Shown one piece after another: positions 36,692 to 45,600 of a stretch of DNA of 64,000 nucleotides. The notes beneath the pieces were generated by a model that saw only the letters and a program-made list of their open reading frames with translations, ran no database searches and was not told the DNA's origin. The position numbers and the translations under genes were made by a program. The stretch lies in NCBI RefSeq assembly GCF_030733545.1, contig NZ_JASHIU010000008.1:1-64000 (forward strand), in the 5' to 3' direction. Positions within the stretch are counted from its first letter, which is position 1. Each line of letters opens with the position of its first letter. The DNA is from Oceanicaulis sp. MMSF_3324. Its GTDB lineage: Bacteria; Pseudomonadota; Alphaproteobacteria; Caulobacterales; Maricaulaceae.

Positions 36692-37846
36692 CTATTCCAG
36701 CTCGACGGCTTCGACCTTGCCGTTTTCCAGCACCAAAGCCAGTTCGCCGCGCTTGAGGCGCAGGGCTTCGGCGCCGAAGACGTCCCGACGCCAGCCCTTG
36801 AGGGCGGGGATGTCGGCCTCGTCGTCGGCGGCGAGTTTCTCAAGATCGGGCATGGTGGCGATCAGGCGGCTGGCGACGCCTTCCTGGTCGGAGACGACCT
36901 TGAGGAAGACTTTCAGCATTTCGATGATGGGGCCGAGATTGGGCGGGCTCGGTTCGGGCTTCTCCACCTTGGGCGCATAGGCCTTGGGGTCTTCGAGCGC
37001 TTCGGTCATCAATGCGATCAGGCGCTCGGCCGGCTTGGAGCGTTCAAAGCCCTTGGGCACCGCGCGCAGGCCCTTGAGATCCTCCAGCGAGGTGGGCGAA
37101 GCGTGCGCCAGCTCGTACAGGCCATCATCCTTTATGATGCGCGAGCGGGGAATGTCGCGGGTCTGCGCTTCGGTCTCGCGCCAGAAGGCGGCGGCCTTGA
37201 GACCCGCCAGCCATTTCGCGGTGGTCTTGCGCAGCTTCAGGCGCTTCCAGGCGTCCTCGGGATGCATTTCATAGGTGGCCGGATCGGTGAGGGTCTTCAT
37301 CTCCTCGGCCAGCCAGGCTTCACGCCCGACCTTGGCGAGTTTCTCGCGCAGGATCGGGAAGAGGTCGCGCAGATGGGTCACATCGGCGAGGGCGTAGACT
37401 TTCTGCTTGTCCGACAAGGGGCGGCGCGACCAGTCGGTGAAGCGCGAGCCCTTGTCCAGATTCACCTTCACCAGCGCGCGCACCAAATTGTCATAGGAGA
37501 TGGAGTCGCCCAGCCCCACGGCCATGGCCGCGATCTGGCTGTCAAACAGGGGTTTGGGGATGATCCCGCCGCCCTCGTGGAAGAAAATCTCCAGATCCTG
37601 GCGGCAGGCGTGAAACACCTTGATGACGCTCTGATCGGTCAGAAGGTCGTAGAAGGGTTGAAGATCAATCCCTTCGGCCAGCGGGTCGATCAGCACCTCT
37701 GTGTCATCGCCTGCGGCCTGTATCAGGCACAGCTGCGGCCAGAAGGTGCTTTCGCGCATAAACTCGGTGTCTACGGCGACGAATTCAGCCTGGCGCAGCT
37801 TGGCGCACGCCTGGGCGAGGGACTCAGTATCGGCGATCCATTCCAT
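36692..37846 (-). CDS. rnd: Ribonuclease D
   Basis: RNase D is a 3'-5' exonuclease trimming tRNA and other stable RNA. The 384-residue product starts MEWIADTESLAQACAKL. DEDD-type residues are seen in FVAVDTEFMRE, HACRQDLEIF and the YALADVTHLRDL region, followed by an HRDC domain. ATG 37846 was preferred over the open frame further upstream because it starts just before the first strand. It lies 46 bp after the MFS gene. Confidence 0.92.
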   Translation of the reverse strand: MEWIADTESLAQACAKLRQAEFVAVDTEFMRESTFWPQLCLIQAAGDDTEVLIDPLAEGIDLQPFYDLLTDQSVIKVFHACRQDLEIFFHEGGGIIPKPLFDSQIAAMAVGLGDSISYDNLVRALVKVNLDKGSRFTDWSRRPLSDKQKVYALADVTHLRDLFPILREKLAKVGREAWLAEEMKTLTDPATYEMHPEDAWKRLKLRKTTAKWLAGLKAAAFWRETEAQTRDIPRSRIIKDDGLYELAHASPTSLEDLKGLRAVPKGFERSKPAERLIALMTEALEDPKAYAPKVEKPEPSPPNLGPIIEMLKVFLKVVSDQEGVASRLIATMPDLEKLAADDEADIPALKGWRRDVFGAEALRLKRGELALVLENGKVEAVELE

Positions 37847-37892
37847 GGCCCGCTCGAATATACCGAACTTCGCCCTTTGGCGAGCGTTCTGC

Positions 37893-39200
37893 TCACTGAG
37901 CGCTTTTTCGTCGCGCCAGCATGCGCGATGCAATGAATAGCGCCGCGCCCACAGAGCCTAGTGCGACAAAGCCATAGGCCGCCTGCAGGGGCAAAGCGCT
38001 GGCTCCGATCACCAGCAGCACCAGAGGCCCCAAAGTGCCGCCCAGGCCGTTCAGAACGCCGGAGGCGGCCAGAAGGCGCCCGCGCAATTCTTCCTTGGCC
38101 CGGCGCTGCGCCATGGCTTGGAGCGGCACCAGGAACAGCCCGCCGCCCACTGCAGACAGGGCGAGATCGATCAGGATGCGCCAGTTGGCGCTGTCTGACA
38201 GGAAGGCGCCGGCGGTGACCAGCTCTGCGCCCGGCGCCCGGTTCAGCGTATAAAGCGCGATGTCGGCGGGGAAGATCGCCAGCATGATCGCCCCGATCAG
38301 GGAAAAGCGCAGGGCGTCGCCCGATTTGGACAAGGCGCCGCAGATCACGGCGCCCAGAGCCGCGCCGATGGTGAAGATCAGCTGGAAGACAGCCACGACG
38401 CCTTCATCTGCGCCCAGAACGTCGCGAGTGAACAGCGGCAATACGGTGATGACCGCCGCGGCCAGCATCCAGAACCAGGCCACGCCCAGCAACGGGCGCA
38501 ACACGTCCGGCGCCCGGATCGCGAAGCCCAGCATGCGCGGGGTCTCCCAGACAATGCCCAGAATGCCCCAGCGAACCTTCAGGGACGGGTTGCCGCCCGG
38601 CGCCGGCGTTTGCTGGCGCATGGCGATCCAGCCCAGAACCGCCATCAGGACAAGCAGGATGCTGATCAGCGTGACGCCCCAGTCGGGTCCGATCAGCAAG
38701 GTGCCGCCAATGGCGCCTATGAGAATGGCCACATTGATCGCGCCGGACAGTGCGGCGTTGGCGGGCACCAGCTCGGCAGGCTGCATCAGCGAAGGCAGGG
38801 CGGAATTGCGCGCGGGCAGGAAGAAGGTGGACTGCATGCCCATGGCGAACAGGGTGACCAGAAGCGCCAGCGGCAGCTTGAACAGAAAGCCGATCGCGGC
38901 GGTGATCATCAGGATGATCTCGGCGAACTTGGCGATGCGCATGATCTTTGTGCGGTCGTAGCGGTCCGCCACCTGACCCGCGATGGCGGAGAAGGCGAAG
39001 ATCGGCACGGTGAAGGCGGTGGCCGCCAGCGGCACCATGATCTGGTTGTCCAGGCCAAACACCGTCCAGCCCTGATAGGTGGCGAGCGCCACCAGGGCAT
39101 AGCGGAACAGATTGTCGTTGAAGGCCCCCAGGGTCTGGGCGACCCAGAGCGGCAGGAAGCGGCGCTGGGTCATCAGCGCAGAGACGATCTTCAGGCTCAT
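37893..39200 (-). CDS. MFS transporter, LplT-like (lysophospholipid transporter family)
   Basis: The 435-residue protein has about twelve hydrophobic segments, with GAFNDNLFRYALVALATYQG near the start and the motif-A-like DRYDRTKIMR. This pattern and the neighbouring acyltransferase recall LplT, which flips lysophospholipids inward for re-acylation. The start overlaps the plsC end by 4 bases. The substrate is inferred from context. Confidence 0.8.
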   Translation of the reverse strand: MSLKIVSALMTQRRFLPLWVAQTLGAFNDNLFRYALVALATYQGWTVFGLDNQIMVPLAATAFTVPIFAFSAIAGQVADRYDRTKIMRIAKFAEIILMITAAIGFLFKLPLALLVTLFAMGMQSTFFLPARNSALPSLMQPAELVPANAALSGAINVAILIGAIGGTLLIGPDWGVTLISILLVLMAVLGWIAMRQQTPAPGGNPSLKVRWGILGIVWETPRMLGFAIRAPDVLRPLLGVAWFWMLAAAVITVLPLFTRDVLGADEGVVAVFQLIFTIGAALGAVICGALSKSGDALRFSLIGAIMLAIFPADIALYTLNRAPGAELVTAGAFLSDSANWRILIDLALSAVGGGLFLVPLQAMAQRRAKEELRGRLLAASGVLNGLGGTLGPLVLLVIGASALPLQAAYGFVALGSVGAALFIASRMLARRKSAQ

Positions 39201-39910
39201 GTCAGCCCCTCTTTCACCAGTGCGTCGGTGCGCGCTTCGATCACGGCCTCCAGCCGTTCCATGAACGCGTCCTTGTCGAGACCGGGCTCGATCGGGTCGA
39301 GAAACTCGACGATGGCGCGGCCCGGCGTCTTCCTGAACTCTTGCTGGTTCCAGGCGAGGCCCAGATTGGTGGCGACCGGGACGCAGGGGCGGTTGAGATC
39401 AGCGTAGAGGTGCCACACGCCCTTGCGATAGGGGTGTTTTTCGCCCGGCGCGGCCAGATGGCCTTCCGGATAGATCAGCACGTCACGGCCTTCATGGCGC
39501 AGCATGTCGAGGCTCTCATTCATCCGGGCGCGCGCTTCGTCCCCGCCGCCATTGGACAACACGATCACGCCGAGTTTCTTGAGGATGCGGCCCACCAGCG
39601 GGAAGCGATAAAGGTGATCGCCCGCCACGAAGGATAGATTGGCCAGTTCGGAGATCATCACGAAGCCGTCGCCCCAGCTTTGGTGCTTGGCGGCGATCAC
39701 GCTGGGCTGGGGTGGCAGACGGTCGCGTCCGCGCACGTCGATGCTGACGCCGGCGATGAAGTACAGCGCCACCCGCTGGGCCGAGCCATAAAGCTGGATG
39801 CCATAGGCGAGGGGTTTGCGACCTGGCGCCAGGGCCAGCAGTGAACAGACCAGCGCGAAAACCGCAGTGATCAGCCAATAGGCGATGAAATAGGCGGCGG
39901 AGCGGATCAT
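39197..39910 (-). CDS. plsC: 1-acylglycerol-3-phosphate acyltransferase (PlsC family), copy 1
   Basis: The 237-residue protein has an N-terminal membrane segment, the catalytic H-x4-D motif in AAKHQSWGDGF and the IYPEGHL substrate motif. It transfers acyl chains to lysophosphatidic acid or lysophospholipid. It sits between a TetR gene (38 bp upstream) and an LplT-like transporter (overlap), suggesting phospholipid repair or remodelling. Confidence 0.88.
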   Translation of the reverse strand: MIRSAAYFIAYWLITAVFALVCSLLALAPGRKPLAYGIQLYGSAQRVALYFIAGVSIDVRGRDRLPPQPSVIAAKHQSWGDGFVMISELANLSFVAGDHLYRFPLVGRILKKLGVIVLSNGGGDEARARMNESLDMLRHEGRDVLIYPEGHLAAPGEKHPYRKGVWHLYADLNRPCVPVATNLGLAWNQQEFRKTPGRAIVEFLDPIEPGLDKDAFMERLEAVIEARTDALVKEGLT

Positions 39911-39948
39911 GGGACTCCTCCTTTTGCCGTCGAGAAGAAGGGAATGGC

Positions 39949-40563
39949 TCAGGCCGTCAAGAGCGCAGCGAGCGCGGCGCGCGCCAGCTCAGATGTCCGG
40001 GCCGTCATTTGCCCCTGGATGCGCCCCGCCATGCGGTGCGCTGCAGGCTGCAGCACGACACCCAGAGCCGTGGCCGCCTTCAGCTCGGGATCGCCCTGGG
40101 GGCAATCGCCGCTCTCCATGGCGCGTGCGATGGCCTGGGCGATCAGGCTGACCGGGTCGGGACGGCCTTCTCGGTCCGTGCGGCCAAAGCGGAACATGTG
40201 GATGAGGTGGTATTCAAACAGCGCCGGGTCTTCATCCGCCGCCTCGCAATAGACGCCCACGACGCGCGTTACGGCGTCTTCAAAGTTGTCTGCGTCTTCG
40301 AGTGCGGTCTCCACCAGATCGAACAGGCGCGAATGGATGGCCTCGAACAGGGCTTCGGCCAGCACTTCCTTGCTCTTGAAATGGCGGTAGATCGAGCCCT
40401 CAGCCACTTGAGCGGCGCCCGCGATTTCGCGGGTCGACACGGCGTCGACGCCGTTTTGCGAAAACAGCACCAGCGCTGCGCGTTCGATCCGCGCTTTTGC
40501 GGTGCCGTCAACGGCCGTCACGCCGCGGGGGTCGGGGGCGCCGGGAAGTGCGTCATGGGCCAT
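39949..40563 (-). CDS. TetR-family transcriptional regulator
   Basis: The 204-residue protein has an N-terminal helix-turn-helix (VSTREIAGAAQVAEGSIYRH, about residues 44-63) and an all-helical ligand domain. ATG 40563 is preceded by GGAGAG. It leads a probable operon with plsC and the MFS gene. Two palindromic operator-like sites flank its promoter, so it probably represses itself and the lipid genes. The ligand is unknown; fatty acyl compounds are plausible. Confidence 0.88.
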   Translation of the reverse strand: MAHDALPGAPDPRGVTAVDGTAKARIERAALVLFSQNGVDAVSTREIAGAAQVAEGSIYRHFKSKEVLAEALFEAIHSRLFDLVETALEDADNFEDAVTRVVGVYCEAADEDPALFEYHLIHMFRFGRTDREGRPDPVSLIAQAIARAMESGDCPQGDPELKAATALGVVLQPAAHRMAGRIQGQMTARTSELARAALAALLTA

Positions 40564-40615
40564 TTGGGTCTCTCCAAGGCAAAGCCCGCAGAACTGCGAG
40601 CGGCGGCTATCGAAG

Positions 40616-40631
40616 GAGTGAGCGTTCACTC
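40616..40631. promoter_or_regulatory. Operator-like palindrome O1 for the TetR regulator
   Basis: GAGTGA-GCGT-TCACTC at 40616-40631, a typical TetR-type half-site pair. It lies just downstream of the -10 element on the minus strand, where bound repressor would block initiation. Confidence 0.7.
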
Positions 40632-40642
40632 ACTGTGCCGCC

Positions 40643-40671
40643 ACTATGCCTCTCAAATGTGACCGTGTCAA
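40643..40671 (-). promoter_or_regulatory. Promoter of the tetR-plsC-MFS operon
   Basis: On the minus strand TTGACA (40671-40666) and CATAGT (40648-40643) are separated by 17 bp. The -35 is perfect consensus. The two operators lie on either side. Confidence 0.75.
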
Positions 40672-40674
40672 CGA

Positions 40675-40692
40675 TGAGTGAGTGTTCACTCA
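40675..40692. promoter_or_regulatory. Operator-like palindrome O2 for the TetR regulator
   Basis: TGAGTGA-GTGT-TCACTCA at 40675-40692, perfect 7-bp arms. It ends 3 bp upstream of the -35 on the minus strand and is 60 bp centre-to-centre from O1. Confidence 0.75.
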
Positions 40693-40760
40693 CAATGTGG
40701 GCGCCGGATCATTTCAGGCGTTGGGAGATTGAGGCGTTTGTAGCGTCAGGCTGGAAGCGC

Positions 40761-41486
40761 TTAGTCGGTGCTGCGCAAGGTCAGGGCTTCCGCCTCCAGC
40801 TCCCGCGTGCGGCCCTCCACACGCACCTGTAGGGCTGTCATGAAGCTGCGGCTGTCCGTGTCTGCGCTCATGGGCGGCAGGAACTCGACCACTGCCTTGC
40901 CAGGATAGAGAACAGGCTCCTGCTCAGGCCAGAAACAGCCCAGATTGGTGGCGACCGGGATGACGGGGCGATCAAGCACCTGCGCCAGACGATGCACGCC
41001 CTTTCGGAACCGGCGCCCGCCGCCGACGGGCGTCAGACCACCCTCGGGAAAGATCAGGGCCGACCGGCTGTCTCGCGCCAGACGCGCCACGCCTTCATCC
41101 AGTGCGCCATTGGCGCGCCGGCCGGCGTCATTGTCCACGACCACCGCCTGGGCGCGTTTGAGATATAGCCCGACGAGCGGAAACCGCAGCATATGATCGC
41201 CGATGACATAGGCGAGGGCGGGGTCGCGCGCGATATGGCACAGGCCGTCGCCATAGGATTGATGCTTGGCGGCGAGGATGACGGGCTGATCAGCGGGGAG
41301 ATGCTCGAGGCCGCGATATTCGACGTGGACGCCGCAAATGCGCAGCCAGCGACGAAAGAGTTTCGCAAACGCGCCGATGGACATCGTCGCCGGTCCCGGA
41401 CCGGGCCATAACAGGAGCGGGGAGCATAGAATCGCCAGCGTTCCCGCCAGCGCCCAGAAGCCGGTATGGAAAATCTTGGCGCGCAT
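40761..41486 (-). CDS. 1-acylglycerol-3-phosphate acyltransferase (PlsC family), copy 2
   Basis: The 241-residue protein has an N-terminal membrane segment (GFWALAGTLAILCSPLLLW), the H-x4-D motif in AAKHQSYGDGL and the IFPEGGL motif. It resembles the 39197 acyltransferase and is probably a paralogue. An in-frame GTG at 41519 would add 11 residues; ATG 41486 was chosen. It is divergent from aspS and lies upstream of the TetR promoter. Confidence 0.85.
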   Translation of the reverse strand: MRAKIFHTGFWALAGTLAILCSPLLLWPGPGPATMSIGAFAKLFRRWLRICGVHVEYRGLEHLPADQPVILAAKHQSYGDGLCHIARDPALAYVIGDHMLRFPLVGLYLKRAQAVVVDNDAGRRANGALDEGVARLARDSRSALIFPEGGLTPVGGGRRFRKGVHRLAQVLDRPVIPVATNLGCFWPEQEPVLYPGKAVVEFLPPMSADTDSRSFMTALQVRVEGRTRELEAEALTLRSTD

Positions 41487-41635
41487 CCGAGCAAAATTGC
41501 TGTGTTCGGCCCGCCTCACAAGCAGGCTGTGTGCAGCATTACGGGCTTAACTCTGTTGCATGGCTTGACAGAAAGCCTGCAAACGTTCCTTTTCCAACCG
41601 CTTCTCGACCGCCCAATTGAAACGGACGATTTTCC

Positions 41636-43453
41636 ATGCACGCCTATCGTACCCATACCTGCGGACAGCTGCGTAAAGCCCAGGTGGGCGAAACCGCGCG
41701 TCTTTCCGGCTGGATCCACCGTAAACGCGACCATGGCGGTCTGCTGTTCGTGGACCTGCGCGACCATTACGGTCTCACCCAATGCGTGCTGGAACCTGAC
41801 AATCCCAATTTCGAGACGCTTGAGCGCATGCGTGCGGAAAGCGTCGTCACCGTGACCGGCAAGGTCGTGGCGCGCAGCGCGGACACCATCAACGAGAACC
41901 TGCCCACGGGTGAGGTCGAGCTGCTGGTCGAGGATCTCGTGGTCCAGTCCGCCGCCGAGGAATTGCCGCTGCCCGTGTTCGGCGAGCCGGACTGGTCTGA
42001 AGAGGTGCGTCTGAAGCACCGCTATATCGACCTGCGCCGCGAGAGCCTGCACAAGCGCATCGTGCTGCGCTCGAAAATCATCGACTCCCTGCGTCGCCGC
42101 ATGGTCGATGAAGGCTTCACCGAATACCAGACCCCGATCCTGACGGCGTCCTCGCCGGAAGGCGCGCGGGACTTCCTGGTGCCGTCCCGTCTGCATCCGG
42201 GCCAGTTCTATGCGCTGCCCCAGGCGCCGCAGCAGTTCAAGCAGCTGATCATGGTCTCGGGCTTTGACCGCTACTTCCAGATCGCGCCGTGCTTCCGTGA
42301 CGAAGATGCGCGCGCCGACCGCGCGCCGGGCGAGTTCTATCAGCTCGATATGGAAATGAGCTTTGTCAGCCAGGATGAAGTCTTCGGCGTGATCGAGCCG
42401 GTTCTGGCGGGCGTGTTCAACGAATTCGCCGAAGGCCGTGAAGTGCCTGAAGGCGCTTTCCCGCGCATTCCGTATGCCGAAGCCATGCGCAAATACGGCT
42501 CGGACAAGCCTGACCTGCGCAACCCGATCGAGATGGAAGCTGTGACCGAGCACTTCGCTGGCTCCGGCTTCAAGGTCTTTGCGGGCATGATCGAGAAGAA
42601 CCCGAAAGTGGAAGTCTGGGCGATCCCGGCTCCCAAGGGTGGCAGCCGCGCCTTCTGTGACCGGATGAACTCCTGGGCGCAGAAACAGGGGCAGCCGGGC
42701 CTGGGTTACATTTTCTGGCGTGAAGAAGAGGGCGTACTCGCCGGAGCCGGCCCGATCGCCAAGAATATCGGCCCTGAGCGGACCGAAGCCATCCGCACCC
42801 AGCTGGGTCTCGAAGCTGGCGACGCGGTGTTCTTTGCGGCCGGTGAACCGTCCGCCTTCGCCAGCTTCGCGGGCAAGGCGCGGGATGTGGTCGGCCGTGA
42901 GCTCGACCTGTTCGAGAAGAATGTCTTCCGCTTCTGCTGGATCGTCGACTTCCCGATGTACGAATGGGATGACGAGAACAAGAAGGTGGAGTTCTCCCAC
43001 AACCCGTTCTCCATGCCGCAAATGGACCCCGATGATTTCATGGCCCTGAGCAAGGACGACCATGAAACGCTTCTGGGCCTGAAAGCCTGGCAGTATGACA
43101 TTGTCTGCAACGGTATCGAGCTGTCCTCGGGCGCCATCCGGAACCACCGTCCGGACGTGATGTTGAAGGCGTTCGAATTCGCCGGTTATGGCGAGGAGGT
43201 CGTGGAAGAAGCCTTTGGCGGCATGCTGAACGCCTTCCGCTATGGCGCTCCGCCGCACGGCGGCATCGCGCCGGGCGTGGACCGTATCGTCATGATGCTG
43301 GCCGATCAGGAGAACCTGCGCGAAGTCGTGATGTTCCCGAAAGACCAGCAGGCCCGCGACTTGATGATGAACGCGCCGGCTCCCGCCGAGATGCGCCAGC
43401 TGCGTGAACTGCACCTGCGCACGGTAGTGCCCGACGCCAAGAAGGACGGCTAG
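41636..43453 (+). CDS. aspS: Aspartyl-tRNA synthetase
   Basis: This class II synthetase charges tRNA-Asp. The 605-residue bacterial-type protein has the N-terminal OB fold ([20 protein letters not shown]), motif 2 [20 protein letters not shown], a GAD insertion domain, and motif 3 [15 protein letters not shown]. It may be the non-discriminating type that also charges tRNA-Asn, which needs gatCAB to be known. A terminator follows. Confidence 0.97.
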   Translation: MHAYRTHTCGQLRKAQVGETARLSGWIHRKRDHGGLLFVDLRDHYGLTQCVLEPDNPNFETLERMRAESVVTVTGKVVARSADTINENLPTGEVELLVEDLVVQSAAEELPLPVFGEPDWSEEVRLKHRYIDLRRESLHKRIVLRSKIIDSLRRRMVDEGFTEYQTPILTASSPEGARDFLVPSRLHPGQFYALPQAPQQFKQLIMVSGFDRYFQIAPCFRDEDARADRAPGEFYQLDMEMSFVSQDEVFGVIEPVLAGVFNEFAEGREVPEGAFPRIPYAEAMRKYGSDKPDLRNPIEMEAVTEHFAGSGFKVFAGMIEKNPKVEVWAIPAPKGGSRAFCDRMNSWAQKQGQPGLGYIFWREEEGVLAGAGPIAKNIGPERTEAIRTQLGLEAGDAVFFAAGEPSAFASFAGKARDVVGRELDLFEKNVFRFCWIVDFPMYEWDDENKKVEFSHNPFSMPQMDPDDFMALSKDDHETLLGLKAWQYDIVCNGIELSSGAIRNHRPDVMLKAFEFAGYGEEVVEEAFGGMLNAFRYGAPPHGGIAPGVDRIVMMLADQENLREVVMFPKDQQARDLMMNAPAPAEMRQLRELHLRTVVPDAKKDG

Positions 43454-43477
43454 GGGGCAGCCTCAGCCAGACACGAA

Positions 43478-43505
43478 AACGGCGGGTCGATGACCCGCCG
43501 TTTTT
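43478..43505. terminator. Bidirectional terminator after aspS
   Basis: AACGGCGGGTC (43478-43488) and GACCCGCCGTT (43492-43502) form a perfect 11-bp stem with a GAT loop; T residues follow on the plus strand and the opposite strand also ends in TTTT. It is shared with the convergent pentapeptide gene ending at 43516. Confidence 0.9.
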
Positions 43506-43515
43506 GTATTCCGTG

Positions 43516-44994
43516 TCAGCCTTCGTTTTGAGGCGGCCGCGGCGGCGCAGGCGGTCGCGTGTCATCGCGCTCTTGTTCTCGCTGGCGCCGCTCTTCAGCG
43601 CGCTGGGCGGCCTCTTGCTGCCGACGCTCACGCTCGGCTTCGCGTTCAGCCCGCCGGGCCTCGATCTGCTCGAGCTCCGCCTGCATGCGCGGCGTAGGCT
43701 GCTTGGGTGGAAACGCAGGGGCGGGAACGGGATCTGACGGCGTTTCTACGACAGGTTTGGGCGCCGGAGCCGCCTGTTGAAGGATTGTGCGGATATGCTC
43801 GCCCAGCTCCGTCGGATGAATGTCGAAATCCCAGTCCATGTCTTCAAGCACGACAGTGGTTCCGGCCTCTGAATGGGCTTCGGCGTAGGCTTCCGCATGG
43901 GCTTCGGCGAGCGCATGCGCGGCGACGCGCAGGGAATCGCGCACGGCTGCAGCTGTGGCCTGTTCGATCGCCAGCTCCACGCCGTCCTGGTTTTCAGATT
44001 CATTGATCCGCACGGTGATGTCCTGCGCCGCATGGCGCAGCTCGGCGACCGCTTCGCGCAGGGCGGCGGCCATTTCACGCTCCCGGACACGACTGGCCAT
44101 ACCGTTTTCAGCCAAGGCTGCTTCGAGCTCAGCACTGGCGCGTTCCAGTTCTTCGCGTTGCGTCTCAAGGCTGGGCGCGGGCAGAGCGGCCACAGCTTCT
44201 GACGAGCGGCGCAGGGTGAACACCAGCGCGCCGTCTTCCGAGCACCGGGTCAGGGTGTAGTCAAAGGGCAGGCGGGTGTTCTCGTCACCGCACACATGGT
44301 GGAAATTGTCAGCCGTCAGCCCGTCTGCATCGCGCAGGTCCGTGGAGGACAGATTCACCGCAATAAAGCGGGAATTGGAGAACTCGGTGTCGCGCAGGTC
44401 GGCATAGCTGAGATCGGTGTTCTCGAAGATCACGTTTTCAAACAGGCTGCCCCGTGCATCCACGCCGCGCAGCCTCGCGCCATAAAAATGCGCGCTCCGC
44501 AGGTTGGAGCCACGCAGATTGGCATGGCTGAAATCGGCTTGGCGGAATACGGAATCGGGCAGATTGGTGTCGCGCATGTTTGCGCCGGTGAAGTCTGACA
44601 GCAGAAACACGCCGCCCTGCAGATCTGAATCTTCAAGATCTGAACCGCGCAGGCTCACCTGGTGCGCCCTTAGGCGCTGCAGCAGTGCGTCCTGAAGGTT
44701 CGCGCCGTCCAGCGTCACATTCGACAGGCGCGCTTCGGTCAGTGTCGCGCTTTCAAAGTTCGCCCCGGTCAGGTCGAGATCAACCAATTGGGCGCCGAGC
44801 ATCTGGGCGTCGGAAAAATTCGAGGCTGTCAGATCGCCGCCGACGATCTGGGCGCCTGCGAGATTGCCGTCGGTGAAGACGCAAGACCGGCAATCACCGC
44901 CGATATACAGACGGCGATGCGGTTCTCCAGCCTGTCCGGGGGCGGACAAACCTGCGCTCAGCGCCAGAGCCAGTATGACGGTACGATAAGGCAT
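43516..44994 (-). CDS. Exported pentapeptide-repeat protein with coiled-coil and proline-rich tail
   Basis: The 492-residue protein has a signal peptide (residues 1-22, ending GQA), a CxxC cap (Cys35/38), then about 38 pentapeptides of the A(D/N)LxG type (about 40-230), for example LTGANFESATLTEARL, which should fold as a right-handed beta-helix. A cap CGDENTRLP with Cys235 and Cys251 follows. Residues 265-390 look helical and Ala/Glu-rich, and the end is Pro/Arg/Glu-rich. Partner and function are unknown. Confidence 0.85.
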   Translation of the reverse strand: MPYRTVILALALSAGLSAPGQAGEPHRRLYIGGDCRSCVFTDGNLAGAQIVGGDLTASNFSDAQMLGAQLVDLDLTGANFESATLTEARLSNVTLDGANLQDALLQRLRAHQVSLRGSDLEDSDLQGGVFLLSDFTGANMRDTNLPDSVFRQADFSHANLRGSNLRSAHFYGARLRGVDARGSLFENVIFENTDLSYADLRDTEFSNSRFIAVNLSSTDLRDADGLTADNFHHVCGDENTRLPFDYTLTRCSEDGALVFTLRRSSEAVAALPAPSLETQREELERASAELEAALAENGMASRVREREMAAALREAVAELRHAAQDITVRINESENQDGVELAIEQATAAAVRDSLRVAAHALAEAHAEAYAEAHSEAGTTVVLEDMDWDFDIHPTELGEHIRTILQQAAPAPKPVVETPSDPVPAPAFPPKQPTPRMQAELEQIEARRAEREAERERRQQEAAQRAEERRQREQERDDTRPPAPPRPPQNEG

Positions 44995-45060
44995 GCCCTA
45001 GATGTAGTCCGCCTGTCGGCTATGAGCGACTTAAATCGTAGTAAGTTGCAGTGAACCCGT

Positions 45061-45552
45061 TTAGCGGCAACGCGGAATCGTCAGCCCGGCAGGCAGTTGC
45101 GTACTTTCATCGCCGCAAGCGAGATTCAGTTGGGACTGGGTGAGCCCCCGTGCCGTGGCCATCTCGGCGCCGGACAGATTCGCGCCTTCCAGACGGGCGC
45201 CGGTCATATCGGCGCTGCCGAAATAGGCGCCGACAGCCGTAGAGCGGCTCAGATCGGCGTGGACGAAGCTCGCGGACGTGAAGCGGGCGCCGAACAGGTT
45301 TGCGATCGACAGGTTGGTGCGCGTGAAATTCGCCCGGTTCATGGTGGCGAGGCTGAGATCCGCTTGCCGCAGCCGGGCGCCCGAAACATCGATGTCCGGC
45401 AAGTCCAGATAGCTCAGATCCGCCTGGAAGAGATTGCAACCCGGGCAAGACTGGCCCGCTCGAACGCGCTCGATCTCGCTGGCGTTCTGGGCAAAAGCGG
45501 GACCGCCAAGCATCAGAGCCAGGACCAGAAGGGCCGAAACCTGTTTCAACAT
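45061..45552 (-). CDS. Exported pentapeptide-repeat protein, short
   Basis: The 163-residue protein has a signal peptide (1-22, ending AFAQ), CxxC (Cys36/39 in SCPGC), about 19 pentapeptides (residues 40-133) and a cap CGDESTQLP with Cys146 and Cys162, spaced exactly as in the 43516 protein. ATG 45552 is preceded by AAGG. It lies 66 bp upstream of its larger relative and 48 bp downstream of the ribonucleotide-reductase-like gene. Confidence 0.85.
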   Translation of the reverse strand: MLKQVSALLVLALMLGGPAFAQNASEIERVRAGQSCPGCNLFQADLSYLDLPDIDVSGARLRQADLSLATMNRANFTRTNLSIANLFGARFTSASFVHADLSRSTAVGAYFGSADMTGARLEGANLSGAEMATARGLTQSQLNLACGDESTQLPAGLTIPRCR

Positions 45553-45600
45553 GGTGCACACCTTGTCTGTTAGCGGTCTGCACTGCGCAAGTTTCAGGCC

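Noticed and set aside
41516-43414. Long open frame opposite aspS (632 codons, minus strand)
   Set aside because: It mirrors the codon structure of aspS, has no recognisable domains, and is a typical antisense shadow in G+C-rich DNA.
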